Shown here one piece after another: positions 42,866 to 52,489 of a stretch of 64,000 nucleotides of DNA. This stretch comes from Galactobacter valiniphilus (GTDB taxonomy: Bacteria > Actinomycetota > Actinomycetes > Actinomycetales > Micrococcaceae), in the NCBI RefSeq assembly GCF_003575975.1, contig NZ_QQXK01000004.1:98357-162356 (forward strand), read 5' to 3'. The notes below the pieces were generated by a model. It had not been told where the DNA came from, did no database searches, and saw only the letters and a program-made list of their open reading frames with translations. Each line of letters opens with the position of its first letter. Within the stretch, counting starts at the first letter, position 1. The position numbers and the translations under genes are program-made.

Positions 42866-44005
42866 ATGAAGCACCCGGCCTTGACTCGCACCGGACACCG
42901 GCTCAGTTCACGCTGGAGGGCGGGCCTGCGGCGAGTCCGCGTCTCGCTCCCGAAGATCGTCCTGGCCACGGTGGGCTCGGTGTTCTCCTATTGGTTCGCC
43001 GAGGAGGTGCTGGGCCACCCCGGCCCGCTCTTTGCCGCGACGAGCGCGCTCATCTCGCTGAACTTCGCCTCCACCTCCCATGTGCGCCGCACGCTGGAGG
43101 TGGCGCTTGGATGCACGCTCGGCATCGCGGTGGGCGACCTCATGCTCATGGGCCTGGGCCACGGGCTCTGGCAGGCGGCCGTGGTCGTGTTTGCCTCGCT
43201 CGTCATCTCGCGCTTCCTGGATTCCGGCGTGGTCTTCTCCATGCAGTTCGGGCTCCAGGCCCTGCTCGTCGTGCTGCTCCCGGCGCCGCCGGGCGGCCCG
43301 TTCACCCGCTCGCTGGACGCCGTGGTTGGCGGCGTCGTAGCGCTCATCCTCATCGCCCTGTGGCCGCGGGATCCACGCCGGGCCCCTGCCAAGGATCTCT
43401 CGCGCCTGTTGCGCACGGTGGCCGGGATCTTGCGGGACCTCGGCACCTCCGTGGCCGCCGACGATGCTCAGCGCGCCTGGCACACGCTCGTCGAGGCACG
43501 CGGGACGCAAGGCCTCGTTGACCTCTCGGCGCGCGAGCTCACGGAGGCCGAGGAGCTCGCGCGTCTGCTCCCCACGGCCCGCCGCCACCGCGGCGAGGTC
43601 GCGGGGCTGCGCGACCTGAGCCGGCAGGCGGACCTCGCCGTGCGCAACGTCCGCATGACGTGCCGCCGCACGGCCTCGCTCATGAGTTACGGGGCCCTGG
43701 ACCCCGCCGCGCGCGCGTCGCTCTCCGAGCTCCTGGATTCGCTGGCCGACGGCGTGGCCCTCCTGGGCGCGTCGGTCGCCGAGACCTCGCCGGGCGCCAG
43801 GGACCGGCTCCGCGCCAAGGCGCGGGACACGCTCGTCAACTCCGCCGCCGCGCTGGACCCGGATCGCCTGGGTGGGGACGACCCCCAGCTCACGGGCCTG
43901 CTCATGCAGCTGCGCCCGCTCGCCGTCGACCTCTTGGAGGCCGCCGGCGTGCGTCACGAGGAGGCCGTGGCCTACCTGCCCTCGCTGCGCTCGGTCGGGG
44001 ACTGA
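42866..44005 (+). CDS. FUSC-family (aromatic acid exporter-like) membrane protein
   Basis: 379 residues. An N-terminal membrane half of about six helices (residues 30-165, with VLATVGSVFSYWFAEEVLGH and the short tandem helices of the FUSC fold around RTLEVALGCTLGIAVGDLML) is followed by a helical cytoplasmic half. FUSC proteins include plant aluminium-activated channels and bacterial AaeB exporters; the substrate here is unknown. GAGG precedes the ATG. It is divergent from the pst operon, the PHO box being between them. Confidence 0.82.
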   Translation: MKHPALTRTGHRLSSRWRAGLRRVRVSLPKIVLATVGSVFSYWFAEEVLGHPGPLFAATSALISLNFASTSHVRRTLEVALGCTLGIAVGDLMLMGLGHGLWQAAVVVFASLVISRFLDSGVVFSMQFGLQALLVVLLPAPPGGPFTRSLDAVVGGVVALILIALWPRDPRRAPAKDLSRLLRTVAGILRDLGTSVAADDAQRAWHTLVEARGTQGLVDLSARELTEAEELARLLPTARRHRGEVAGLRDLSRQADLAVRNVRMTCRRTASLMSYGALDPAARASLSELLDSLADGVALLGASVAETSPGARDRLRAKARDTLVNSAAALDPDRLGGDDPQLTGLLMQLRPLAVDLLEAAGVRHEEAVAYLPSLRSVGD

Positions 44006-44078
44006 CGCGGCCGCCCTCCGCGCACCGAGCGAGGTTGCCCCGGGGCGGCGGCGCCGCTCCGCGGTGCACAATGAGCGC

Positions 44079-45062
44079 ATGAACGATCGGCTTCCAGCTG
44101 GGTGGGCCCAGGACTTCCTCGGCCCGGACTTCGCCGCGCTGTCACTTCCCCTCGGCCAGGACGCGGAGGGCGAGTTGAGCGCCACCCTGGTGCGCTACCT
44201 CGGCGAGCGCGCCTCCGGCCCGGACGCGCCGTGGGAGGGCGCCGACGTGCTCTATGTGCATGGGTGGACCGACTACTTCTTCCAGACGGAGCTCGCCCGC
44301 CGGATCGCCGGGCTCGGCGCGCGCTTCTTTGCCCTGGACCTGCGCAAGTACGGCCGCAGCCTGCGCGAGGGCCAGACCCCCGGCTACATCGAGGACCTCT
44401 CCGGCTACGACGACGAGATCGGTGCCGCCCTGCGCGCCATGCGCACGGCGCACTCGGGGCGCCGGCTCGTCCTCCTGGGACATTCGACCGGCGGGCTCAC
44501 GCTGAGCCTGTGGGCGCACCGCCACCCCGGGCGCGCCGACGCGCTGGTCCTGAACGCCCCGTGGCTCGAGTTCCAGGCCTCCGGCGCCGGGCGCCACGCG
44601 CTCGCGCCCCTCGTGGAGGCCGGTGCCAGGGTGGACCCGCGCGCCACGCTGCCCAATGTCGACTTCGGTTTCTACTCCCGCGCCGTGTCCTCGCGCTTCG
44701 ACGGCGAGTGGGACTACAACGAGGCCTGGCGCCCCGAGCGCGGCTTCCCCGTGCGCCCGGGCTGGCTGCGCGCGATCCTCGCCGGCCACGCCACCGTGGC
44801 CGCGCGGCTGAGCATCGACGCGCCGATCCTCACGCTGCTCTCATCCCGCTCCACCTTCTCCACGCGCTGGGCGCCGGAGATGGCCAGCTCCGATTCCGTG
44901 CTGGTGGTGGACGAGATCGCCGAGCGGGCCACGCGGCTGGGCCGCTCCGTCACGATCGAGCGGCTCGACGGCGCCCTCCACGACGTCTTCCTCTCGCCGG
45001 CCCCCGTGCGCGGGGCGGCGTACGCCGCCCTGACTCGTTGGGCGGTGGGCCACCCGCTCTAG
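44079..45062 (+). CDS. Alpha/beta hydrolase (lysophospholipase-like)
   Basis: 327 residues, cytoplasmic. ADVLYVHGWTDYFFQTELAR holds the oxyanion HG, RFFALDLRKYGRSLREGQTP the strand-4 region, LVLLGHSTGGLTLSLWAHRH the nucleophile elbow (GHSTGG), and LDGALHDVFLS the catalytic His. Closest in look to serine aminopeptidase S33/lysophospholipases. The ATG at 44079 was chosen because it is in frame with the conserved region; an ATG at 44071 is not. A hairpin follows at 45071. Confidence 0.85.
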   Translation: MNDRLPAGWAQDFLGPDFAALSLPLGQDAEGELSATLVRYLGERASGPDAPWEGADVLYVHGWTDYFFQTELARRIAGLGARFFALDLRKYGRSLREGQTPGYIEDLSGYDDEIGAALRAMRTAHSGRRLVLLGHSTGGLTLSLWAHRHPGRADALVLNAPWLEFQASGAGRHALAPLVEAGARVDPRATLPNVDFGFYSRAVSSRFDGEWDYNEAWRPERGFPVRPGWLRAILAGHATVAARLSIDAPILTLLSSRSTFSTRWAPEMASSDSVLVVDEIAERATRLGRSVTIERLDGALHDVFLSPAPVRGAAYAALTRWAVGHPL

Positions 45063-45070
45063 GAGAGCGG

Positions 45071-45104
45071 GCGCCGTCGTGCAGTTTTCACTGCACGACG
45101 GCGC
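45071..45104 (+). terminator. Hairpin with the recurrent 13-mer in both arms
   Basis: Perfect 14-bp inverted repeat GCGCCGTCGTGCAG/CTGCACGACGGCGC, loop TTTTCA, starting 9 nt after the hydrolase stop. Confidence 0.82.
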
Positions 45105-45150
45105 GTGGGCGCCCGCCGCGTCGTCGGGGCCCGCCGGTACTGTGTGGCCT

Positions 45151-46674
45151 ATGGCTAGCAAGACCTCGCGCGCGCCCAAGGGACCCAGCTTCCGTTGTTC
45201 GGAATGCGGCTGGACCGCGGCCAAATGGGTGGGCCGCTGCGGCGAGTGCCAGGCCTGGGGCACGCTCGAGGAGACGGGCGTCGTCGCCTCCGCCCGGACC
45301 ACCGCCGCGGCCACCGTGGCCTCCCCCGCCCTGCCCATCACCGAGGTGGACGCGACCCAGGCGGCGTACCGCTCCACGGGTGTGGGCGAGCTGGACCGCG
45401 TGCTCGGCGGCGGCCTCGTGCCCGGCGCCGTGGTGCTGCTGGCCGGCGAGCCGGGCGTCGGCAAGTCGACCCTGCTCCTCGACGTCGCGGCCCGCGCGGC
45501 ACGCGAGGGGATGCGCGTCCTTTACGTCACGGGCGAGGAATCGGCGGCGCAGGTCAAGCTGCGCGCCGAGCGCATCGGCGCGCTCGCACCCACGCTTTTC
45601 CTCGCCGCCGAAAACGACCTCTCCATGGCCCTGGGTCAGGTGGACGCGACCCAGCCCGACCTGCTCATCGTCGACTCCGTGCAGACCCTCTCCTCCGCCG
45701 AGGTGGACGGCACGGCGGGCGGCGTATCGCAGGTCCGCGAGGTCGCCGCGACCCTCATCAACACCGCCAAGGCGCGCAACATCGCCACGCTGCTCGTGGG
45801 GCACGTGACCAAGGACGGTTCCGTGGCCGGGCCTCGGCTCCTCGAGCACCTCGTCGACGTGGTCTGCCAGTTCGACGGCGACCGCCACTCGCGCCTGCGC
45901 CTGCTGCGCGCCATCAAGAACCGCTACGGGCCCACGGACGAGGTGGGCTGCTTCGACCTCACGGAGGACGGGATCGAGGGCCTCGCCGACCCCTCCGGGC
46001 TGTTTGTCACGCGCACCAAGGACCCCGTCCCCGGCACGTGCGTCACGGTGACGGTGGAGGGCCGCCGCCCCCTCGTCGCCGAGGTGCAGGCGCTCCTGGA
46101 CGAGGCGGCGGGCGGGCAGCCCCGCCGCGCCACCTCGGGCCTGGACGCCTCGCGCACCGCCATGGTGCTCGCCGTCCTCTCCTCGCGCGCGGGCCTGAAC
46201 CTCTCGCGCCAGGACACCTACGTCGCCACCGTGGGCGGCGTGAAGCTGAGCGAGCCCGCCGTTGACCTCGCGGCGGCGCTGGCCATCGCGAGCGCTCAGC
46301 TGAACCGCCCCATCTCCACCGGCATCGTCGCGTTCGGCGAGGTGGGGCTGGCCGGCGAGGTGCGCCGCGTCCACGACATCAACCGGCGCATCACGGAGGC
46401 CGAGCGCCTCGGCTTCCGCGGCGCCGTGGTCCCCGCCTCCCCGCAGGGCCCCGGCAAGGTGCCGAACGGCTTCCGCGTCAAGGAGGTCTCCACGCTCCTG
46501 GAGGCCCTCGAGGCGGTGTTCCCGCCGGACGCGCCTGACGGAGGGCGCCGCTACGGCGCGCCCCGCCCCCAGCAGCACCCGGCCGGCGCGGGCGAGCGCG
46601 CCCCGGGCGGCGCACCGTGGCGCGAGAAAGGCTCCCCCGAGCCGCTGCCCTTCCGCACCCCGCGCAACGACTAG
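45151..46674 (+). CDS. radA: DNA repair protein RadA
   Basis: 507 residues. A four-Cys zinc finger (Cys16, 19, 30, 33) is followed by a RecA-like ATPase core with Walker A GEPGVGKST (99-107), the RadA signature KNRYG (256-260; usually KNRFG) and a C-terminal Lon-protease-like domain (GVKLSEPAVDLAAALAIASA). RadA is a helicase that assists branch migration in recombination. A Pro/Gly-rich tail of about 40 residues is extra. disA follows 79 nt downstream, as in many Gram-positives, where RadA inhibits DisA. The ATG has no clear ribosome-binding site. Confidence 0.96.
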   Translation: MASKTSRAPKGPSFRCSECGWTAAKWVGRCGECQAWGTLEETGVVASARTTAAATVASPALPITEVDATQAAYRSTGVGELDRVLGGGLVPGAVVLLAGEPGVGKSTLLLDVAARAAREGMRVLYVTGEESAAQVKLRAERIGALAPTLFLAAENDLSMALGQVDATQPDLLIVDSVQTLSSAEVDGTAGGVSQVREVAATLINTAKARNIATLLVGHVTKDGSVAGPRLLEHLVDVVCQFDGDRHSRLRLLRAIKNRYGPTDEVGCFDLTEDGIEGLADPSGLFVTRTKDPVPGTCVTVTVEGRRPLVAEVQALLDEAAGGQPRRATSGLDASRTAMVLAVLSSRAGLNLSRQDTYVATVGGVKLSEPAVDLAAALAIASAQLNRPISTGIVAFGEVGLAGEVRRVHDINRRITEAERLGFRGAVVPASPQGPGKVPNGFRVKEVSTLLEALEAVFPPDAPDGGRRYGAPRPQQHPAGAGERAPGGAPWREKGSPEPLPFRTPRND

Positions 46675-46752
46675 CTGGCGCGCCCGCTCCCGCACGTAGG
46701 ATTGGGCGGGATACCACCGATGCGGGGACAGCCCGGGGGAAGAAGGCAGACC

Positions 46753-47847
46753 ATGGCACGCACTCCTGAGGAGACGCTGCGCCAAACGCTCGCCAGGGTG
46801 GCCCCCGGCACGGACCTGCGTGACGGCCTCGAGCGCATCCTGCGCGGCCGCACCGGCGCGCTCATCGTCCTGGGCCAGGACCGCCTCGTCGAGTCCCTGT
46901 GCACGGGCGGCTTCGACATCGGCATCGAGTTCTCCCCCACGCGCCTGCGTGAGCTGGCCAAGATGGACGGTGCCATCACGCTGGACAAGGACGTGAGCGT
47001 CATCCACAAGGCGGGCGTGCAGCTCGTCCCCGATGCCTCCATCCCCACCTCGGAATCCGGCACGCGCCACCGCACCGCCGAGCGCGTCGCGGTGCAGACC
47101 GGTCACCCCGTCATCACCGTCTCCGCATCCATGCAGATCATCGCGATCTACGTGGGCGGCATCCGCCACCAGCTCGAGGGCTCGGAGTCCATCCTGGCTC
47201 GCGCCATGCAGGCCCTCGCCACGCTGGAGCGCTACCGCTCCCGTCTGGACCAGGTCACGGCGGCGCTCTCCACGCAAGAGATCGAGGACACCACCACGGT
47301 GCGCGACGTCGCGCTGGTGCTGCAGCGCCTCGAGATGGTCCGGCGCATCAGCGAGGAGATCTCGCAGTACGTCCTGGAGCTCGGCACCGACGGCCGGCTC
47401 ATCGCCCTGCAGCTCGAGGAGCTCGCGGCCTCCGCTGGCCCGGGCGCCGAAGTGGTCCTGCGCGACTACTCGGCCGCGGCCCAGGAAGCCGGCCTCGCGG
47501 ACGGCCCCATCGACGTGGAGGCCGCCGCGGCCGGGCTGCCGTTGCTCTCCGGCACCGAGATCGTCGACCTCGGCACGGTGGCGAGCCTGCTCGGCTTCAC
47601 GGGCGGCCCGGACGCGCTGGAGAAGCACGTGCAGCCGCGCGGCTACCGGCTCCTGACCCGTCTCTCTTCGCTGCCGCGCGCCGTGGCCGAGCGCGTCGTC
47701 GACCAGTTCGGCGGGCTGCAGCAGCTCATGGCGGCGAGCATCGAGGACCTGCGCGCCGTGGAGGGCATCGGCGATCTGCGCGCCAAGAGCGTGCGCGAGG
47801 GGCTCGGTCGCTTCGCCGAGGACTCCCTGCTGGAGCGTTACCGCTGA
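46753..47847 (+). CDS. disA: DNA integrity scanning diadenylate cyclase DisA
   Basis: 364 residues. The DAC domain has MDGAITLD (DGA at 72-74) and SGTRHRTAERVAVQTG (RHR at 105-107), the two catalytic motifs for c-di-AMP synthesis. A helical spine follows, then a HhH DNA-binding end (MAASIEDLRAVEGIGDLRAK). It makes c-di-AMP from two ATP and responds to branched DNA. GGGGGAAGAAGG lies upstream. Downstream of radA. Confidence 0.97.
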   Translation: MARTPEETLRQTLARVAPGTDLRDGLERILRGRTGALIVLGQDRLVESLCTGGFDIGIEFSPTRLRELAKMDGAITLDKDVSVIHKAGVQLVPDASIPTSESGTRHRTAERVAVQTGHPVITVSASMQIIAIYVGGIRHQLEGSESILARAMQALATLERYRSRLDQVTAALSTQEIEDTTTVRDVALVLQRLEMVRRISEEISQYVLELGTDGRLIALQLEELAASAGPGAEVVLRDYSAAAQEAGLADGPIDVEAAAAGLPLLSGTEIVDLGTVASLLGFTGGPDALEKHVQPRGYRLLTRLSSLPRAVAERVVDQFGGLQQLMAASIEDLRAVEGIGDLRAKSVREGLGRFAEDSLLERYR

Positions 47848-47866
47848 CCCTGAGTCGGCGGCCGGC

Positions 47867-49666
47867 TCAGCGCTCGGCGCCCAGCCGCGCGTACTCGGCG
47901 TCGATCAGCTCCGCCAGGCGCTCTCGCAGCGCCCCGGCCCGTAGCTTGCCCGTGCGCGTCACCAGCTCCGGGTCCTCGTCGATGCCGCCGCGCAACACGA
48001 GGAGCGAGCGCACGCGCTCTGGCTGGGCAACCTCGGAGCCCAGCCTTTCGCTGAGCTCGCGCAGATCCGTCGGGGCGGCGCCCAGCGGCTCCAGCGGTGC
48101 GCCGACACCCGTGCCGGCGGACCCGAGCAGCACCACTCCGAGCAGGAACGGGCGCCCCTCCCCCACGGCCATGGCGTGCTCCACCTCCGGGGCCCGCTCC
48201 ATCCCGTCCTGCCACCGCGCGGGCGAGACGGTCTTTCCGTAGGCCGTGGTGATGAGGTCCTTCTTGCGCCCCGTGATCACGAGCTGGCCGTCCTCGAGGC
48301 GGCCCAGGTCCCCCGTCGCGAAGAAGCCCTCAGCATCGGTGGCGCTCTCCGCGTGCTTCGGGTCCACTCCGTAGCCGGCGCACACGCCAGGTCCCTTGAC
48401 GAGGACCTCGCCGTCTGCGGCGATCCGGATGGTGGTGCCGGGGACGGGCGGCCCCACCGCGCCGGCGCGCAGCGCACCCCAGCGCTGCCCGGCGGCGGGC
48501 GCCGTGGTCTCGGTGAGCCCGTAGCCCTGGATGACGGGAAGGCCCGCGCCCTGGAAGAACAGCCCCAGCTCCGCCGGCAGGGCGGCCGCCCCGGACAGCA
48601 GCACCTGCACGCGCCCGCCGAAGAGCCGGCGCATGAGGGCGTAGATGGTCCGGTCGGCGAGCGCCGTTCCCGCTGTGGCGAGGACGCTGCCCGACGACGC
48701 GGGGCGGCTTCCAGCCCCGCTCGCCGCCTGCTCCCGCCGGGCGCGGGAGACCGCCAGGCGCTCGGCCGAGCGCATGACGGCGCCGAGCTTGGCGCGCGCG
48801 GCGAGCGTTCGCATCCGTTCCCGCACCTTGTCCAGGACGCGCGGGACCACCACGAGGAACGTCGGCTTGGCCAGCTTGAGCACCGGGAGCACGCGGGAGG
48901 GGTCGTCGAGGTGCGTGATGGCCATGCCTGCGTGCACGCACACGAGCTGCAGCCCGCGGGCCAGGATGTGCGCGAGCGGCAGCAGGATGACGGTGCTTGC
49001 CCCCTCGTGAAGGAAGCGCGCGTACTCCTGGCCTATGCTCTGGGCAACGCCCGTCAGGTTGGCGTGGGTGATGAGCACGGGGCGGGGTTCGCCCGTGGTG
49101 CCGGAGGTCATGACCACCGTGGCGGCGTCGGCCGGGGAGACGGCCTCCCAGCGCTCGCGCAGCGCCGAACGCTGCCGCTCGGTCGCGGCGGGCGCCGCTG
49201 CGAGTTCGGCGAGATCGACTCGCGGCATCCCGGCGGGAACGCCGTCCGTCAACGCCGGGTCGCCGGCCTCGGTGAGCACGGCGGCCGCGCCCACGACCTC
49301 GATGGCCTCGCGCAGCCGGGTGGCGGGGGAGCCTGGATACAGCGGCACCACCACGGCGCCGGCGTACCAGCATGCGAAGTCGGCCACGGCCCAGGCGAAG
49401 CTCGTACGGCCCATGATGAGGACGCGGTCCCCGGGCTGCACGCCGCGTTCGGCGAGCAGGCAGGCGGCGTTCTCCGCCTGGGCTGCAAACTCCTCGGTGG
49501 TGACATCGCGCAGGGAGGAGGGAGCGCCGTCGGGCCCCTCCTCGATGACGCGGAAGGCCACGTGATCCGGGGCCGCCACCCGGCGGGCCTCGAACATGCG
49601 CGCCGTGGTGCGCAGCGCCTCGTCGAGGGCGGCGGGTGGGCTGCTCAGCTCGGTCTGCTCGCTCAC
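47867..49666 (-). CDS. AMP-forming acyl-CoA ligase (long-chain fatty acid-CoA ligase type)
   Basis: 599 residues. The P-loop reads TVVMTSGTTGEPRPVLITHA (the usual PKGV is PRPV, losing the loop Lys), with LPLAHILARGLQLVCVHAG, YGLTETTAPA, the linker GRKKDLITTAYGKTVSPARW with the catalytic Lys (YGKTVSP), and a full C-terminal domain. It activates a carboxylic acid, probably a long-chain fatty acid, as an acyl-adenylate and then a CoA ester. Its GTG overlaps the stop of the DUF1295 gene (GTGA), so the two are coupled. Convergent with disA, only 19 nt apart. Confidence 0.9.
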   Translation of the reverse strand: MSEQTELSSPPAALDEALRTTARMFEARRVAAPDHVAFRVIEEGPDGAPSSLRDVTTEEFAAQAENAACLLAERGVQPGDRVLIMGRTSFAWAVADFACWYAGAVVVPLYPGSPATRLREAIEVVGAAAVLTEAGDPALTDGVPAGMPRVDLAELAAAPAATERQRSALRERWEAVSPADAATVVMTSGTTGEPRPVLITHANLTGVAQSIGQEYARFLHEGASTVILLPLAHILARGLQLVCVHAGMAITHLDDPSRVLPVLKLAKPTFLVVVPRVLDKVRERMRTLAARAKLGAVMRSAERLAVSRARREQAASGAGSRPASSGSVLATAGTALADRTIYALMRRLFGGRVQVLLSGAAALPAELGLFFQGAGLPVIQGYGLTETTAPAAGQRWGALRAGAVGPPVPGTTIRIAADGEVLVKGPGVCAGYGVDPKHAESATDAEGFFATGDLGRLEDGQLVITGRKKDLITTAYGKTVSPARWQDGMERAPEVEHAMAVGEGRPFLLGVVLLGSAGTGVGAPLEPLGAAPTDLRELSERLGSEVAQPERVRSLLVLRGGIDEDPELVTRTGKLRAGALRERLAELIDAEYARLGAER

Positions 49667-50568
49667 GCCGTGGCCTCCTTGCTTGCCGCCCAGGGGCCCT
49701 TGCGCCCCACCCACGGGAGCAGGATCGGGGTGGACTGGACGTACGCGCGGTAGGCGGGGTCGCCGCCCCACCGGGCTTCGGCGCGCTTCTCCAGGAGCGG
49801 CACGCCGCTGACCTTGGTGATCAGCAGCGTCACGAAGAGCGGAGACACGAGCAGGACCCAGGCGGCGCCGTGCAGGCTCGGCACGGCGGCCACGGCCACG
49901 CCGATCCACAGCACGATCTCACCGAGGTAGTTGGGGTGGCGCGAGCTCGCCCACAGCCCCGTGGTGATGAAGCGGCCTCGGTTCTCCTTGCGCGCCGCGA
50001 AGGCCCGCTTTTGGGCGTCGGCCGCGGCCTCGACTCCGAGACCAACCACCCAGATCAGGGCGCCGATCACGAGCCACGCGTCGATCCCGCGGCCCGAGGG
50101 ATCGCTGAGCACGGCCCACGCCGTGCCGGCCGTGGCGGTGATCCACAGGCCCTGCAGTGTCCAGGTCTGCAGGAGCCGCACCGGCTGCTGCTTGATCTCG
50201 TCGAAGCGGCCGTCGCCGCCGGAGCGCAGCACACGGGTGAAGAGGAAGAGCGCCAACCGGGCCGACCACAGGACGACCATGGCGCCGACGATCCACGCGG
50301 CGGCGCCGCGGCCGGGGTTCGCGAGCAGCAGGAAGACCGTGATCGCCAGATAGCTGATGCCGCCCGTGAGGTCGTAGAAGCGCTCGGTCTTGGCCAACCA
50401 CGACGGCACAAAGGCCAGCCACTGGAGGAGATAGGCGGCGGCCACGGCCATCGCGAAGAGGGACAACGGGCCGAGCGCGGCCGAACCGGTGCTTCCGGCC
50501 CACGCCAACCCGGCCCCGAGCAGGACGGCGACGCCGATGACGATCCAGGACCGGGACGAAGACTGCAT
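49663..50568 (-). CDS. DUF1295 (steroid 5-alpha-reductase-like) membrane protein
   Basis: 301 residues, seven to eight helices. FYDLTGGISYLAITVFLLLA, RSGGDGRFDEIKQQPVRLLQ and the C-terminal GLWASSRHPNYLGEIVLWIG (HPNYxGE binding the NADPH pyrophosphate) are typical of DUF1295 proteins related to steroid 5-alpha-reductases and isoprenylcysteine methyltransferases. The reaction is unknown. Coupled to the acyl-CoA ligase downstream, suggesting a shared lipid substrate. AAGGA stands 8 nt before the ATG. Confidence 0.88.
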   Translation of the reverse strand: MQSSSRSWIVIGVAVLLGAGLAWAGSTGSAALGPLSLFAMAVAAAYLLQWLAFVPSWLAKTERFYDLTGGISYLAITVFLLLANPGRGAAAWIVGAMVVLWSARLALFLFTRVLRSGGDGRFDEIKQQPVRLLQTWTLQGLWITATAGTAWAVLSDPSGRGIDAWLVIGALIWVVGLGVEAAADAQKRAFAARKENRGRFITTGLWASSRHPNYLGEIVLWIGVAVAAVPSLHGAAWVLLVSPLFVTLLITKVSGVPLLEKRAEARWGGDPAYRAYVQSTPILLPWVGRKGPWAASKEATA

Positions 50569-50701
50569 GGGAGGGGTCCTTGTCGCGGCCGTGCCGCCTC
50601 GGTTCCCCGCACGGGCGTGCGGGTTACTCCGAGACTACGGGAGAGCCAACGCCCGCGAAAGGCTGCGGGACGCCGGATGACCCGCTCCGACCTCGAACGG
50701 C

Positions 50702-51346
50702 TCAGTTGAGCCGGAACTGCACCTTCTCTGAGGTGGTCTTCCCCAGCTTGACCTGCAGCGTGTAGGTGCCGGGCCGCGGCTCGGCTGCGACGGGCGTGCA
50801 GCCGGGCTGGGTGCGGTTGCGCTGCCACGTGAAGTTGGCCTGCTCGGTCTTGCCGGGCTCCAGCTGGATCTCGTAGTCCTGCGCGTCCTTCTGGCAGTCC
50901 TTCGTGGAGAAGATGCGGTCCGAGCCGGAGGTCACGATGAACTCCTGCACGGAGGGACCCACGTTGGCCTTGCACGCGACCTTCAGGGTATTGACCAGCT
51001 CCAGCTGCAGGACCGGCTTCTCCTTGGCCGTGTAGCTCGCCTTGTCCGTGGAGGCCTTGATCTGCACGGCCGCCGCGGGGCAGGAACCATCCGGGTTCGC
51101 GCCGGCCGGCGTGCCGCTGGGCGAGCTGGCCTCGTCCGAGGGGGTGGCAGAGCCCTGCGGGGCCTGGGTGCTCTGGCTCTGGCTGGCCTCGGGATTACCA
51201 CCGATCGCGGAAGCGAGCGCGCCGATGCCGGCCACGGCGCCCCAGACGATGAGACCAAGAATCACGAGCGCGGCCACGCCCACCACGATGCGGCGGCGGC
51301 GGTACACGGCAGCGGACGGGCGCTGCGGACCGGGGGCGGAGGTCAT
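50702..51346 (-). CDS. Membrane-anchored protein with an extracytoplasmic Ig-like domain
   Basis: 214 residues. A short cytoplasmic Arg patch (YRRRR) precedes one helix (VVGVAALVILGLIVWGAVAG, about 22-41), a Ser/Thr/Pro linker, and an outside domain of about 125 residues with several Cys (SCPAAAV, KVACKANVGPS, TKDCQKD, QPGCTPV) and a beta pattern ending PGTYTLQVKLGKTTSEKVQF. This looks like an Ig-like or BsuPI-like fold, but I cannot name the family. Start 51346 or an ATG 9 nt upstream; no ribosome-binding site. Divergent from mutY. Confidence 0.65.
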   Translation of the reverse strand: MTSAPGPQRPSAAVYRRRRIVVGVAALVILGLIVWGAVAGIGALASAIGGNPEASQSQSTQAPQGSATPSDEASSPSGTPAGANPDGSCPAAAVQIKASTDKASYTAKEKPVLQLELVNTLKVACKANVGPSVQEFIVTSGSDRIFSTKDCQKDAQDYEIQLEPGKTEQANFTWQRNRTQPGCTPVAAEPRPGTYTLQVKLGKTTSEKVQFRLN

Positions 51347-51466
51347 GTGGCCCATGATAGGTGGTTCGGAGCGGCCCCCGGCCCGGCGCGCCGGGGAATT
51401 CGGGCGCTCGCGGCCACGCGAGCCGCCTAGGATCGAGGCATCCCCTCGTCGACCCGTTGGAGCACC

Positions 51467-52444
51467 GTGTCACCTCAGGCCAGCGCCCTGCGCCGCAGCA
51501 TCATCTCTTGGTTCCAGGAGAACGGCCGGGACCTGCCGTGGCGGCGGCCGGAGTGCAGCCCGTGGGGCGTACTCGTCTCCGAGGTCATGCTGCAGCAGAC
51601 CCCCGTGGTGCGCGTGTTGCCCGTGTGGGAGAGCTGGATGGAACGCTGGCCCACGCCGGAGGATCTGGCCGCCGAGCCGGCCGGCGAGGCCGTCCGCGCG
51701 TGGGAAAAGCTCGGCTATCCGCGCCGCGCCCTGCGCCTGCACGCGTGCGCGCGCGAGCTCGTGGAGGTGCACGGCGGCGAGGTGCCCGCCGATCTCGAGG
51801 AGCTCCTGGCCCTGCCCGGCGTCGGAGAGTACACGGCGGCCGCCGTGGCGAGCTTTGCCTTCGGGGTCCCCGCCGCCGTGGTGGACACCAACGTTCGCCG
51901 CGTCGAGGCGCGGGCCTGGACGGGCAACGCCCTCCCCGAGCCGTCCTACACGCGCGCCGAGGCCCGGCTGGCCCACGAGCTCATGCCGGACACCTCCACC
52001 CCGGAGGGCATCGCCGAGGCGAACGCCTGGAACGCCGCCTCCATGGAGCTCGGCGCGCTGATCTGCACGGCCCGCTCCCCGCGCTGCGACGAGTGCCCCG
52101 TGCAGGCCAGCTGCGCGTGGATCGCCGCCGGGCGCCCGGCCCCGCACTACACGCCCAAGGGCCAGGCCTGGGAGGGAACGGATCGCCAGGTGCGCGGCGC
52201 CATGATGGCCGTGCTGCGCGCCGCCGACGGAGCGGTCCCCGCCGCCGCGCTGCGCACGCCCGGGGACCCGGCCGAGGCCGGCTCGGCTCCGCAGGACGCG
52301 GGTCTTGAGCCCGACGCCGTGCCGACCCTGCGCGCGCTGCGTCGCCTCGCCGCCGGGGCCGAGCAACGCGAGCGCTGCCTCGCGGGGCTGCTCGCCGACG
52401 GCCTGGCCGTCGCCGACGGCGAGGGCGTGGCGCTGCCCGCCTGA
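51467..52444 (+). CDS. mutY: A/G-specific adenine DNA glycosylase MutY
   Basis: 325 residues. Catalytic Glu39 in SEVMLQQT, helix-hairpin-helix LPGVGEYT (116-123), catalytic Asp140 in VDTNVRRV, and the 4Fe-4S loop Cys200-X6-Cys207-X2-Cys210-X5-Cys216. It removes adenine mispaired with 8-oxoguanine. The C-terminal part (about 105 residues) is shorter and less regular than the MutT-like domain of E. coli MutY. The GTG start has GGAG 4 nt upstream. Confidence 0.95.
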   Translation: MSPQASALRRSIISWFQENGRDLPWRRPECSPWGVLVSEVMLQQTPVVRVLPVWESWMERWPTPEDLAAEPAGEAVRAWEKLGYPRRALRLHACARELVEVHGGEVPADLEELLALPGVGEYTAAAVASFAFGVPAAVVDTNVRRVEARAWTGNALPEPSYTRAEARLAHELMPDTSTPEGIAEANAWNAASMELGALICTARSPRCDECPVQASCAWIAAGRPAPHYTPKGQAWEGTDRQVRGAMMAVLRAADGAVPAAALRTPGDPAEAGSAPQDAGLEPDAVPTLRALRRLAAGAEQRERCLAGLLADGLAVADGEGVALPA

Positions 52445-52489
52445 GCGGCGCCCTTGCCGCACCACCGCTCAAGGGGAAGACTGCCGGGC

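Noticed and set aside
45088..47628. An 846-codon minus-strand frame opposite radA and disA
   Set aside because: Shadow of two well-recognised genes; no domain or start signal.
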